DNA of 64,000 bases from Dastarcus helophoroides (GCA_028583605.1 CM053332.1:15302442-15366441), one strand, 5' to 3'. Positions 33,109 to 44,840 are shown, counted from the stretch's first letter. Notes: generated from the sequence alone by a model not told the origin. Numbers and translations: made by a program.

Positions 33109-35982
33109 ATGATGACGAACAAGGCAATGAAAATGGATGCGAAAACACATAAAAACACAACAATAGAAAAAATAAATAAAAAGGAAATAACAGGAAAAGA
33201 AATTTGGAAAGTGGGAACATGGAATGTTAGAGGACTAAGGGGAAAAGAGGAGGAACTAATAGAAGAATTTGAAAGGACAGGGATCCAAATATTAACAATA
33301 ACAGAAACGAAGAAGAAGGGGCAAGGGGAACTAGTGCTAGAAAATGGACACCTTTTAATATACAGTGGAGTAGAACAAAATAAACATGCTGCGGCAGGGG
33401 TTGGGTGCATAATAGAGAAAGGATTAGTAGATAATATACTAAATTGGGAAGGCATTTCTGAAAAAATATTAAAAATAGAATTTGATGATATATATGGGGA
33501 ACGAATATGCATAATAATAGTGTATGGACCAAATGAAGATGATTTAGCGAGTAATAAAGATCAATTCTGGGAGGAACTAACATTGGCCACGGAGACAGGT
33601 AAAGGTAAAATTATCGTAATGGGAGATTTTAACAGTAGGGTGGGTAAAAGAGAGAATAGAAATGTAAATGTGATTGGAAACTGTGGGGAAACAAAAATAA
33701 ACAACAATGGGTTAAGAATGATAGAATATTGCATATTGAACGATCTCATAATAATAAATACGTTTTATGAACACCAGGATATACATAAATTTACAAGAAT
33801 AGCGGAAAACAGAAAAGAAAGATTCATAATTGAGTACGTACTTGTGCAAAGAAATAATAGGAAATCGATCACGGATGTAAGAGTCAAAAGAAGTGCGGAA
33901 ATATTTAGTGATCATTACCTGGTTGTAGCAAAAATTAGGAAAAAGAAGAGATGTAGGAGTAACAACGAACGACACGAAACTGCACCAGTAAGAAAAGAAA
34001 ATATTAAAACATACAGATTAAGAGAAAAAGATATAGCAGACAATTATCACCAAATTATTGAGGGAAAAATAAGTAATATAGAAAAGGAGATTGAACAAAA
34101 AGATATTGAAGACATATGGCAAATATTTAAGGAGGTAGTAATAGAAACAGCTAAACAAGCATGTGGCACGATTACAACTAACTCCAATAAAAAGTTAACT
34201 GCGTGGTGGAACGATGAAATCAAAAAAGAAGTTAAATTAAAGAAACAAGCGTGGAAAGAGTACTTAAATAATAACACCGCACAAAAATACACTTTGTATA
34301 AGGAGAAAAGAACCAAAGTAAAAAAAATGGTTTTGGAAGCTAAACAGAAGGCATGGGAATGTTTAGGGAAAAAAATGGAGGAGACAAGTAAAGGAGATCG
34401 CAAGCTATTTTATAAAGCAGTGAAGACAACAAGAAAAGGAAAAGAAAAGAAACGGACGGCTATAACAAGCAAAGAAGGCACATTGCTAAAAGATGAGAAT
34501 TTAATTATGAACATATGGAAAGAATACTTTTACGAACTATTAAATCCACTGGAAACAGAGACACATGAAGGCAAAGAAGTAACAACAAATGACACAATAG
34601 CAGATGAAGAAAATGAAGTACTTACGATAGAGGAAGTTGAAGAAGCAATCAAAGCAACAAAATGTGGAAAAGCACCCGGGCATGATGGAATAACACCAGA
34701 TATGATTAAACACATGGGGAAGGAAGGTGTAAAACTATTGTACAATATTTGTAATAAGGCATGGATAAAAGGAAAAATACCTAAAGATTGGGGAATAGGT
34801 GTTATTATGCCCATATATAAAAAGGGAGACAGAAAACAACGCCAAAATTGTCGAGGTATAACTTTATTGAGCACGGTAGCAAAGATATATGAAAGGGTGT
34901 TAGCAAGCAGGCTCCGCTTAGTCATAGAAACGCAATTAAGTGTATCCCAAAGTGGATTTAGAAGAGGCCATAGTATACAGGACCATATATTCACGATAAA
35001 ACAACTTACGGATAAAATATTAAGACAACGGAGAGAGGCATATCTAGCGTTCATTGATCTTGAAAAGGCTTTTGACAGAGCACCCAGAAAAGAAATATGG
35101 ATAAGTTTGGAACAACGAGGAGTCAGCCGAAAATTAATTGCTGGAATAAAAAGCATATACGAGGAAAATGCAAATTACGTCAGAACGCAAAATATGCAGT
35201 CTTCCACTTTCTACACAAGAGATGGTTTACGACAGGGAGGAGTACTTAGCCCATTGCTATTCATTATCCTGATAGATGACATAATCAAACAAACATGTAC
35301 TAAAACAGCAGGCCTACAAGTAGGATACTACAATCTACAAAAAGTCTGTATAAAAGAATGTGCATTTGCAGATGATATAGTAATAATGGCCAATTCACCC
35401 GAAGACCTACAAACTAACTTAGAAATATGGAAAGAAGCTCTAGAATGTAAACAAATGAAAATAAATGTCAATAAAACAAAAGTAATGGCGATAACAGAAG
35501 ATGAAAATGAAAAAATTAATATACGATTGGAAAATAAGGATATACAGCAGGTCCAGGAATTCAAATATTTAGGAGTAATAATAGATAATACAGGAAATCA
35601 GGATAGGGACATCAATGAACGAATAGAGAAAGCACTTAAAGCATATTACAGTATGTGTGCAACCATAGTCAAGAAGAAAGAAATATCCAAAAATACGAAA
35701 ATGTTGGTATACAAGACTATTTTCCAGCCTATACTACTATTTGGAAGTGAAACCTGGGTTTTAACGGAGAGAATGAAAAGCCGGATACAAGCAGTCGAGA
35801 TGAAGTTCTTAAGAGCGATAAAGGGAATAAGTAGAAGAGATCGAATAAGAAATCAAAAAGTGAGGGAAGAACTGGATGCTAAGCCTGTATTAGAAATTGT
35901 CGAAGAAAAACAATTAGGTTGGTGGGGACATATACAAAGGATGAAAGATATGGGAAGCAAGAACATTGGACCGGAGACGTAG
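33109..35982 (+). CDS. LINE ORF2: APE endonuclease and reverse transcriptase
   Basis: The frame is open from 33028; possible ATGs are 33034 (overlapping ORF1) and 33109, which I prefer because it lies 26 bases after the ORF1 stop. Endonuclease: GTWNVRGLRG, TETKKKG, MGDFNSRVG, SDHYLV. Reverse transcriptase: GKAPGHDGI, LAFIDLEKAFDRAPR, GLRQGGVLSPLLF, FADDIVIM and FKYLGVII. The C-terminal WWGHIQRM is common in insect elements. The stop at 35980 looks premature: the frame shifted by one (RRRGRPKERWGD, ending near 36054) is the usual end of this family, so a single indel near 35965-35980 is likely. Confidence 0.9.
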   Translation: MMTNKAMKMDAKTHKNTTIEKINKKEITGKEIWKVGTWNVRGLRGKEEELIEEFERTGIQILTITETKKKGQGELVLENGHLLIYSGVEQNKHAAAGVGCIIEKGLVDNILNWEGISEKILKIEFDDIYGERICIIIVYGPNEDDLASNKDQFWEELTLATETGKGKIIVMGDFNSRVGKRENRNVNVIGNCGETKINNNGLRMIEYCILNDLIIINTFYEHQDIHKFTRIAENRKERFIIEYVLVQRNNRKSITDVRVKRSAEIFSDHYLVVAKIRKKKRCRSNNERHETAPVRKENIKTYRLREKDIADNYHQIIEGKISNIEKEIEQKDIEDIWQIFKEVVIETAKQACGTITTNSNKKLTAWWNDEIKKEVKLKKQAWKEYLNNNTAQKYTLYKEKRTKVKKMVLEAKQKAWECLGKKMEETSKGDRKLFYKAVKTTRKGKEKKRTAITSKEGTLLKDENLIMNIWKEYFYELLNPLETETHEGKEVTTNDTIADEENEVLTIEEVEEAIKATKCGKAPGHDGITPDMIKHMGKEGVKLLYNICNKAWIKGKIPKDWGIGVIMPIYKKGDRKQRQNCRGITLLSTVAKIYERVLASRLRLVIETQLSVSQSGFRRGHSIQDHIFTIKQLTDKILRQRREAYLAFIDLEKAFDRAPRKEIWISLEQRGVSRKLIAGIKSIYEENANYVRTQNMQSSTFYTRDGLRQGGVLSPLLFIILIDDIIKQTCTKTAGLQVGYYNLQKVCIKECAFADDIVIMANSPEDLQTNLEIWKEALECKQMKINVNKTKVMAITEDENEKINIRLENKDIQQVQEFKYLGVIIDNTGNQDRDINERIEKALKAYYSMCATIVKKKEISKNTKMLVYKTIFQPILLFGSETWVLTERMKSRIQAVEMKFLRAIKGISRRDRIRNQKVREELDAKPVLEIVEEKQLGWWGHIQRMKDMGSKNIGPET

Positions 35983-36174
35983 AGGCAGACCTAAAGAAAG
36001 GTGGGGTGACACCATTGATAAATTAATCAAAAAGAGACAATTAAACCTAAACTAAGTAAAAATTTTAGCGCTAAGCAAAAAGGAATGGAAAAAATTTTGT
36101 GAATGAAATAGAGAATACCAATCCCGACACCTTACGGTATAAGGGAATTGATTATATAAATAGTTTATTAGTTG

Positions 36175-37114
36175 TGAACTAAGTTTAAACACGTTTCTAA
36201 TTTTTTAAAGTGTGCAAAAGAAAAATGTCAACTGATGTCAGGTTTAAACTGGATATATGATTTTTTTTTAATTAAAATCAAAAACTTAGATCTATTGAAA
36301 ACTGCAAGATTCTAAATTTTGATTTTTTTACCAGAATTTTATTTTCTTGGAATTAGGACTAATAATATCGATAATTTGGAATTAAAACTGAAGAAAATTT
36401 TTGGATTTTACGTGTAGAAAGTCAATCACAATCATTGCAGAAATCTTTAGAAAATTTAATTTTTATTTTTTCTATGGAAAAATATGTATTTCCCCGAAAA
36501 TACTATGTTACTTGACGACTTTGAAGCCATTTAAAATAGCTCTCAGTTAGGGTGGTAGTTCTTTTTTAGTCTTAGTTAGCAATCTTTATTTTAAAGGTAA
36601 ATGAAAGGTTTTTTATATCTTTGGCTTTAATTACCCTTCGAAGGCAAAAAAAATGTATTTATCCTTCAAGGTCAAGTTTTTTGTCAACCCTTTCTGTGTT
36701 GGTAGCGGCCGGTAGCGGAATTTTAGCGATCCAGTAGCGACATTTGGCATTGAACCACTGGCAACACTGATGGATGTGTTACCGAATAAAAACAAATGCA
36801 TTTGAAGGTCACGATGTAAAGGTCAAAATAAACAGTTATAGGTTAGGTTTCAGGATTTTCGAGCCAACGCATATGTTTAAGTTTTGCCATAATTTCAGCC
36901 GTATTAAACCAGTTTATATTGAAACGAAATTTTATACCATCTAATTTCATGATAAGGTACAGTTGTTAAAATCTTGAACCTTCCAACTTGTGCTTCCACC
37001 GTAGGCGATAAACACCTACATGCACATTTCAAAGCAGAAAATTGATTTTCTTATCACTTTGGCGAGAATTGCGTTAATATTAAGCACAAAAGTGATAAAA
37101 TAAATAACCCAGAG
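36175..37114. other. Intergenic DNA with a truncated hAT-type repeat
   Basis: 36410-36769 is a left-truncated relative of the element at 1458-2035: ACGTGTAGAAAGTCAATCAC, TTAAAATAGCTCTCAG, and the terminus CCACTGGCAACACTG agree. The rest is plain AT-rich DNA leading into the next gene's 5' region. Confidence 0.65.
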
Positions 37115-37382
37115 ATGTCTATGTGCTTTCGTCTTCTAGCAGTCATCGGCTTTATTTCCTTCTCAGGTTTGTGTGTTACATATTTTGGGACTTCATATCA
37201 TGAAGGTAGAACTTACAGATGCAGAAATAAATTTCCCTCATGCACCAGGACAGCCTGACAGAAATGTTGTATACCAGTTCAGGCAAGATACGGGGAATGA
37301 ACATGACAACAATGCATTGTCAGTAAGGGTGCACACTCCCAAGGATAGAGGGGTCCCGTCGCCGTTTTGTGATACAGGGAAG
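37115..37382 (+). CDS. Unnamed gene exon 1, with frameshift
   Basis: The ATG frame gives the signal peptide and YHEGRTYRCRNKFPS but stops at TGA 37256. The +1 frame carries PHAPGQPDRNVVYQF, then NEHDNNALSVRV and reaches the donor AAG-GTAGGA in phase 0, which exon 2 requires. One extra base within TTTCCC (about 37230-37235) would explain it. Confidence 0.65.
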
Positions 37383-40300
37383 GTAGGAGTGAATTGAAGC
37401 CTATCTCAATTAGGGGCTTTGATTACTAGGGCATTTTTTACTTGATTTTTTTCAGGCTACTGAAATAGATTGGGCTGGTAGTCCACAGAATTATACTTGT
37501 TATGGCAACCGAAAACTATATTTACCAAATCCTTCATTAAAAGCAATTACGCACTCAGGAATATATTCCAGCAACCTACAGAGTAAGTCCATTATGTGTA
37601 GAACTATTGTTCAATTTTAATGGGAAGCAACTGAAGGTGGATACTCTAATAAGGAAGAATTTTAATTGACATTGGGTAACTATTGTAAACTGACCAAAGT
37701 TTTGGTTTTAGTCAATTTCAGTGCAAAAACAAGAAGGCCACAGTTACAACCTAAAATTAGCCTCAACAAAACATGTGATTTTTCGTTTAACCATTCAATT
37801 ACAGCTGTTGTCAATAGATAATGCCACAGAGTGAGCTATGTAGAGTTGGGCATCAAACCGCGGAAATATTCTTTTGCACCTAGTTCACTCGCATGATCCA
37901 GGTGCACCTATAGTTCCTACTTGAATAAACTAGGTGCACAGGTTCAGCTACTACAGGGAAGTGCGAGGTTTTAAATGAGGTGGAGTACTGACTCAAAGAT
38001 TAGACCTTGTCAAAGGATTAGACCAATGTACTTACTGTCCTGATAGAATAAATATGACTCACCATAATGTTATTGTTGCTGCAAAGTCGAAAATACGGAA
38101 TCTGTAGACATATTAGGGGAACAGAAGTGTGGTAAATGAAGATGTCGCTAGAATACTATAATGCTTGTCATTTTAATGTTTCTGTTATGAGAATTTGAAT
38201 ACAGTAATATGTAGTCAAGTGTAATTTGTTTTGAGTTTAGGAGGAATGGTGGTTCAACTAGTGAAACGATAAATCTTTCGCAAAAACTTTAACATTTTTT
38301 GCATCTATTATATTTTAATTTGATATATTTTGCTGAGGAATATTTGTAAGGCAAAAAGTGTTTAAATTAATTGTTGCCGCTTAAAATTTCCGCAATGGAA
38401 AGCAAGTCACCCTGTATAATAAGAAAACTAATTGATTTTCATTTCGAGTCAACAAAAAGAAATATTTATTATTTACATTTAAATATAGCATTTTTATTGA
38501 ATGAATATAAATATGTATGTATGTGCCATCGCCATCTATTAGACATATGCATAAGATAGCTATTTCAGTTTATTATATTCACCGAACCTGCAGATGACGG
38601 TTCGACCCGATTCGTTCAGCGTTCCGATCTAAAAGATGAATGAACTAAAAGACGCCAATAGATCTAAATACCCATTCAGGCGCTCTTCTTGCACCTGTTG
38701 CATCTAGTTTGGTGCACATAGTTCAAAATAAAGATCGGAGTAGGTGCACCTGTTCCGAAAAAAAAGCAGGTCCACCCATCCCTAGAGCTATGGGCATCAT
38801 TAATAAGCGATTTAACAAAGTCAAGAATGGGTGTCTCTTGTGGACGATTCGCTGATAAAATCATATCAGACTTAATTCCTATTAAAAATACATTTACATT
38901 TTTATTTTTGTGAAAATATATCTTTTACTAGCTGATACCCGCGCCTTCGACCAGGTGAAAGCAGAGCAAGAATTCTTGGGTCACCTTTTTGGAAATTCCG
39001 ATTTTTTTTTGAAGAATTCGATTTTTATTGAGAATGTAGAATTATGTATTTTGAAAATTTCGACATTTTAAAATATCAACTTTTTCCAGAGTGTCGACAT
39101 TTTCTTATTCGACTCCCAAAATTTCAAGTTTTTTCGAAATTTTGACTTAATTTGGAAAATTTCGACTTTTTTCGCCGTTTTTTACTTTTTTTCAAAATTC
39201 CAGCTTTAAAATAATGATTTTTGGTTATATTTTGATTTTCTCTTGGAAACTATAATAATTTCTGTTTTTGTTAAGAAATTTCTTTTTTTTCAAAATTTGC
39301 TTTTCAATGCTTTAAATGTTTAATGTTTTGACTTTATTTCGGAGTTTTCTTGGAAACTTTTGACTTTTTATCACATTTTTGACCATATTTTTGAAAATTT
39401 TGATTTTTTTCAGAATTCCCATCTTGTTATTGAATATTTTTGAAACGTTTTTTAAAATTTCGATTCGAAATTTCAACTTTTTTTGTAAACCTCACTGTTT
39501 TTAAATTGATTTTTATAAAACATTTCCATTCTAAATTCGACTTTTTTTTCAAAGTTTCGGCTTTTCCTCGTTTTGACTTTCTGAAAGTAACGATTTTTTG
39601 TAAAATCTGGCTTCGTTTTTTATGAAGAATCTCAACTTTTTTAAACATCACGACTTTATATTTTGAAAATTTCGGATATCCAGTTTTCCATTTTTTTTAA
39701 TTTCCATTTTTTCCAATTTTTAACTTAATTTGTGAATTTCAACTCTCACAATTCAGACTCTCTTTAAGATTTTGATTTATTTTCCAATTTTTTGAAAATT
39801 TTGTTACAAAATTTGATTTCTCAAAACTATGACTATTTTTCAAAAATTATGCTTTTTGCTTTTTTTAAGCCTAATTCTATTGAAATATTGGTTTATTGAA
39901 AACCGCCTTTTTTAATTTCCACTTTTGTTCAAATTTTTTTATTATTTCTCGAAGTTTAGACATTTTTTGAAAATTTGGACTTTTTTTCAAAAGTTTTATG
40001 TAGCAAATGGGTTTTTTATTTAAAAAATTCGACTTCATTTTATCAAAATCCTTGAATTTTTTCAAAAGGTCGACTTTTAACAGCGTTTTTTCAAAATGCT
40101 GACATTATTTTTCAAGTTTGATTTTTTCTAAATCCTAATTTTTTATGAAAATTTCAAAATTTTTCCAAATTACATGATTTTTCAAAATTTTTAATAAAAA
40201 AAAATTTTTCAACATTTTGAAAATAAGATGAATTTTCAAAAATTGTTGCAATTTTTAAGAAAGCCAAATTTTCCAAAAAAGTATAAATTAGAAAAAAAAA

Positions 40301-43160
40301 GAAAGAAATTTTAAAGAAATTTGAGAAATGTCAAAGTTGTTATAAAAAATTAACATTTTCAAAAAAAAATCAGTCGAAAATATGAAAAAAATTCGTATAA
40401 ATTTAAAAAATCAAAATATTGAAAAATGGTCAAAAAATTTAAAAAAAGCGATTTTCGAAATAAGTCAAAATTTAAAAAAAGAACTGAAAAATTGAATAAA
40501 TAGTGAAATTTTCAAAAATATTATTAAAAAATGTTTCAAAAAATATTTTGAAAAAAAGTTTCAAATTTTCGATAAGTCAAAATTTGGAAAAACAGATAAA
40601 ATTTAAAAAAGGTGAAATTTGTGAAAGGCATTTTCAAAAAAATGTTAAAATTTCAAAAAAAGAAAATTTGAAAACAACGTTTTGAAAAATTTCGAAATTT
40701 TAATGTAAACATTAATAATTTTCAAAAAGAATAAAGGTTTTCAAAAAAAAGTAGTAACTTTACAAAGAAGTCGAAGGGAAGTTTGAAAAAATCGAAATTT
40801 GCCAAACAAGTGACATTTTTAAAAAATTTGACCAAAAAATGGAACTTCAAAAAATCGGGACTTCCAAAGAATTTCGAAGCTTCGAAAAAAGTCGGAAATT
40901 GAAAAAAAAACGATCGAAAATTTGATAAAATGTCGAGCTTATCAATAAAGTTGAGATTTGAAACAATCGACTATTTCGAAGAAATTTGAATTTCTGAAAT
41001 TTCAAAATTTTCTAAAAAGGTCGAAATTTTCGGAAAGATCGAACCTTTCAAAAAACCAAAATCTACATTTTAAAAAAGTAAAAATTTTGAAAAACATCGA
41101 ATTTGAGAAAAAGTGAAAAATTTTTAAAAAGTGCAAATTTTGTTAATGATTCTAATTTTAAATTTAAAGTAACAAACGAATTTGACAATTTCGATGTTGG
41201 GGTAGAAATTTTAAATGAAATTTCAGAAAAAGTTTGAAGTTTTAGGTTCTTAGAATAAAATAGTATGAATTAAAATTATAAGAAAGAAGCGAGAAAAAAG
41301 TTTCAGTTTCAAAAGAACTCACAGTTTATATACATTTTTTTAAATTTCGAATCAAAATATTGTAACGCAATGTAAATAGATGTAATAGAATTTAGAATAG
41401 AATTGTATAATTTAGTAAATAAAAAAAGTTTCTAGGAGGATCTGACAAGGGGAAAGCGGCCGCGATAACGAAACAAATGGCAGATAAGCGTTCCAGAAAT
41501 TTCGGCAAACGATAAGCCTTATCTGCCCAAAAGTTTTAGAAGCTGGGGGCCAAAATTATAAAAAGGCGGTCAGCTTTCTCTCGACGGAGTCAGTTAGAAG
41601 TCAGTGTAGTTAGTGGGTTAGCAATTAGTAAATAAGTAGTGAGTTACTGTTCAGTTGAAGTGTGTCGAGTTAATTTGGTAATAAAGTTGTGTAATTCACA
41701 CGTGTAATCAATCGAACCGATAAGGCCGTAACAATATAAATAAGGAAAAACTACAACTTTCGATTTTTAGGTCAAAATTTCTGGAAATAAAGTCGTTCGG
41801 GCTTTAAAGTTTGAAATTTCGAAGAAAATAAAAGTTACTAGAGAAAATTCGGAATTTCGGGTTTTATGGTGGAAATTTCAAAAAAAAAACTTTAAGTTTT
41901 TCAAAACCATCAACATCTTGAGATTAAGATCGAAGGGCTATTTTTTTAAGTTTAATCCTCTCACAAAGGGCAACTCTGTTATACCTTCGAAGCACAAGTC
42001 GAGGAGTTTAGAATTAAGTGTTTATGAAAAATAGTGTTATTTTTTTGAGAAACAAGGGAAATTTTGAGAAAACAACTTCCTAAAGTTTCTGCAGCTTAAA
42101 AACAACTCCCAAATTTGAGTGCAATTAAAAATTCTTTGTTACAATTATGTACGGGACAATTTGAAGGTTATTTTCAAAAATTTCCTTTCATTATTTTCAG
42201 GCTCTCCTTATTTGTATCGATGCCAAAATAAATTTCAACAGGCCGATTCCAACCTTGTAAGTTGTAGTTAAGCTGTAAGTTAACCAGATACCAAAAGCTT
42301 GTTTTCTAGCGGTCATCATCGTCCACTGTGGGCAAGATGGGGGGAATATCAGTTTGTGCCCCAAACAAAGATGGCTACATAATTTGGAGCTTGGAGGTAT
42401 CGTTATGTTGTATCATCCTTGCGCTGACAACGACGAAGTAAATCTACTCCGCGAAATGGTTAAATCATGCCTTTATCGACATATCATCACTCCGGACAGC
42501 CAGGTCTCTGCAGAACGAGTGAGTGTTCCCATGAAAACCTGAAGAAAACTCCAACACTCGAACTTTTAATATCAATGTTTAACATTATGGTAGATACTGC
42601 TTGTTTTGATCACTCAATGCATATTTCGCCAGCTGTAATGGCGTTTCTAATTAATTTGTATTGACTTTGAAATTCTTTGTGGATTTAAATCTCAACAAAG
42701 ATGAAGCTGATGTGGTAACAAAGCCAATGACTAGTTGACTGTTTTGTTTACATAATTATTGGTCACATTTTCTGTGATTACGATATCAGCTCTTTGTTGT
42801 ATTTTAGTGATTTTCCTTCAGTTTTATTACAAATTTGGTAACAGAGTCTCTAAGGAATTTACATGCAACAAAGAATTACATCAGAATTTTATTTCTTGTT
42901 GATTTGTCAGTCCTTTATGACCGTTTCTGTTCTTTCAGCCATTGGTGTTAATAGCTTGGGGGGAATCTCTAGAAATGTCGAAAGTATCGGTCGATATTGT
43001 AGTCCAATTTATAAAGTCATACGCGCTTAAGGGACCAGAAAATTTAAGCAAGGATGGACAGTACTCTGACAGATTATTAGAGCGAGCTGTCTTGGATCCA
43101 AATGAGAGAACTAGTACTTTATGTGATAACTCGAATTTTATACAGAAATTTCATTATTGA
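37115..43160 (+). CDS. Uncharacterised secreted-protein gene, five exons, frame breaks
   Basis: Exons 37115-37382, 37456-37582, 42201-42256, about 42310-42518 and 42939-43160. N-terminal MSMCFRLLAVIGFISFSG is a clear signal peptide. Recurrent motifs TYRCRNKF (exon 1) and YLYRCQNKF (exon 3), TCYGNRKLYLPNPSLK (exon 2), CPKQRWLHNLELGG and HPCADNDEVNLLREMV (exon 4), PLVLIAWGESLEMS (exon 5) look like a conserved extracellular protein with paired cysteines. I recognise the style of a widespread insect family but cannot name it. Polyadenylation AATAAA follows at about 43176. Two phase problems are described under exons 1 and 4. Confidence 0.75.
37456..37582 (+). CDS. Unnamed gene exon 2
   Basis: TTTTTTCAG acceptor and AGAGTAAGT donor. 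Reads ATEIDWAGSPQNYTCYGN, RKLYLPNPSLKAITHSG and leaves in phase 1. Confidence 0.75.
37841..38784. mobile_element. Non-autonomous hAT-type element (944 bp) in intron 2 of the unnamed gene
   Basis: Exact octamers GAGCTATG at 37833-37840 and 38785-38792. The left terminus is TAGAGTTGGGCA and the right, read on the minus strand, TAGGGATGGGTGG. Subterminal AGGTGCAC / GTGCACCT motifs occur repeatedly at both ends, in the same layout as the AGTAGCAG motifs of the element at 15984. No transposase. Confidence 0.87.
38990..41360. repeat. Degenerate TTTCGAAA repeat in intron 2, switching strand near 40180
   Basis: T-rich form to about 40170 and A-rich form after about 40190, suggesting an old inverted arrangement. 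Open frames inside are artefacts. Confidence 0.72.
41361..41733 (+). repeat. Solo LTR of the Gypsy family
   Basis: Same sequence as 17946-18310 with small indels: TGTAACGCAATGTAAATAGA start, GTAACA end, TATA-like ATTATAAAAAGGCGG. Flanked by ATAT on both sides, a 4-base target duplication. No internal domain, so formed by LTR-LTR recombination. Confidence 0.88.
42201..42256 (+). CDS. Unnamed gene exon 3 (56 bases)
   Basis: TTTTCAG acceptor; completes an AGC codon with the last base of exon 2, then SPYLYRCQNKFQQADSNL, and ends in phase 0 before GTAAGT. Confidence 0.7.
42310..42518 (+). CDS. Unnamed gene exon 4, phase conflict with exon 3
   Basis: Coding frame VIIVHCGQDGGNISLCP, KQRWLHNLELGGIVMLYH and TPDSQVSAER, donor GTGAGT in phase 0. 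The best acceptor (TTTTCTAG, intron of 53 bases) would need phase 1 from exon 3, which ends in phase 0. An acceptor at ACCAG before ATACC keeps the phase but leaves a 31-base intron, which is too short. An indel is the simplest reading. Confidence 0.65.
42939..43160 (+). CDS. Unnamed gene last exon
   Basis: Starts after CTTTCAG in phase 0 (PLVLIAWGESLEMS) and ends FIQKFHY-stop. Contains VDIVVQFIKSYALKGPENL. Followed 18 bases later by a polyadenylation signal. Confidence 0.75.
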   Translation, partial: PLVLIAWGESLEMSKVSVDIVVQFIKSYALKGPENLSKDGQYSDRLLERAVLDPNERTSTLCDNSNFIQKFHY

Positions 43161-43199
43161 AGTTGTAAACATCTTTAATAAATTTTATTTTTATTTCCT

Positions 43200-44840
43200 G
43201 TTTTTGTGGTTAAATCTCTGATAATTTTAATATCCTGCTGCGCATGTAAAAGTGGTTAACTCAAAAATGGATAAATTTGTAGAAAACAACATAACTCAGT
43301 TTAGCACATGACCTCCGATTTAGATTTTTGACTTTTGACTAACGAGCATAATTAGGTAGACTTAATTATAATCTAAATGACTTAGCTTTCTTCGACAACG
43401 ACAGTAACTTTCAAAATTATATACGAAAACAACTTGGAACTCATTTTCACGAAAGTTTGACTTAATCCCTTTTACACGCGCAGCACCGAATAATTGGTTG
43501 TGACATATCCACAATAAATTTCTGCCTTCCTACTAGAGCCCAAGGCAGGGCAGCAGAGCAATTTTTTTAGCCAATGGGCTAAATAAAATTATCGTGGATT
43601 GGAATAGATAAAAGTTTGTTCGTAAAACCCACGCGAGTTGGGTTTATAGTTTATACTTGAATTTTCAACATTTTAACTTTACATTCAATGGCTTTTATAA
43701 ACTGAAAAGCTGAGCAAGAAAAAATCCAATCCGCTTTTTTTAAAATTACAGGATCTAACGATGTTAAAGGTAAGATTCCTACATAATTCAAAATTTGGAT
43801 GTTAAGTCAAAATCTTGGTGAAAAAAAAAAAAATGGTAATTTTAAGTTGGAAGTGAAAAGTTTGGAACAAATGTCGAAAACGTGTACTTACTCGAAGTTT
43901 AAAGGTTAAATTCAAAATTCTGATACAAACAAGTTCAAATGTTGATAAAATCTCGTTTAGATATTTTGTTTGATATTGGAAAATTTACATTTTTAAAGTG
44001 AAGTATAATTTTCAAATGTATACTGGCAAATTTCAGAAAAAAAAGTCGAACTTTTGTGAAAAACTACAAATTCAAATGTAATAAAAATATTTCCCAGTTC
44101 AGGATTTTTCAGTTTAAACCTAAACCTGGAATTTTAGAGAGCAAAAGTCCAAATGTTAAGAAAATTTATGTGACAGATTGCTAATTGTGCGTATAAATAC
44201 GATTATTCAATTGGAAATTTTTAGAATAAATTCGAAATTTTGAGAATAAATTCAAGATTTTGGAATTAAACTCAAAATTTAAAGAAACCAGTTCAACATT
44301 TCTAAAAAAAAACCCAAACTTTGATTTGAATTGGAGTTTACCGAAAACAAGGTTTTAACTCTGAAATTATGTAAAATAAATTCTTAATATTTTGAAGCTT
44401 TTCTTGAATTCCGACTTCTAAACTTCCATGATTCAAATTTTTTCTGAAAGTTTCAACTTTTAAACTCGATAATTTTGCTTCAAGCTCAAAATTTCTGGAA
44501 ACAGTTGAAATTTCGAGAATAAAATTGATAATTCAAGAAGAAATCAACATTTCGAAGTTAACCACGAAATTTTGAGAGGGCTGACTTTCAAAAAAAAGTT
44601 TTTATCTAAATTCCCCTTTCTTAAAATAAATTCTTTTTAAATTTGGACTATTGAAAATTTTGACTTTAAAATTTAGACTTTTTTGAAATGTTGAGCTTTT
44701 TGGAAAATACCGAATTTTTCTTGAAATATGGATTTTTTTAAAATTACGAAGTTCTTGAAAATTCCTACTTTTTTTAAAAATTTGGCTTTTTTCAATTTGA
44801 CTCAAGCTCAAAATTCTGGAAACAGTTGAAATTTCAAGAA
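43200..44840. other. Intergenic DNA passing into degenerate repeat
   Basis: 43200-43730 has no gene or repeat that I recognise. From about 43730 a drifted TTTCGAAA repeat begins. Confidence 0.5.

Larger units (their letters stand above)
31960..36160 (+). mobile_element. Nearly full-length APE-type non-LTR retrotransposon (LINE), 4.2 kb
   Basis: Flanked by identical 14-base target duplications TAGTTTATTAGTTG (31946-31959 and 36161-36174). It has a 5' UTR of about 340 bases, ORF1, ORF2 and a short 3' UTR ending GATTATATAAA rather than a long poly(A). The codons are strongly A-rich. The two long open frames and the intact target duplication point to a recent insertion. I cannot fix the clade; the arrangement resembles L1/Tx1- or RTE-like insect elements. 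Confidence 0.92.

Noticed and set aside
32314..35564. Long minus-strand ORFs opposite the LINE
   Set aside because: Shadows of the A-rich coding strand; the plus-strand frames carry all the endonuclease and RT motifs.
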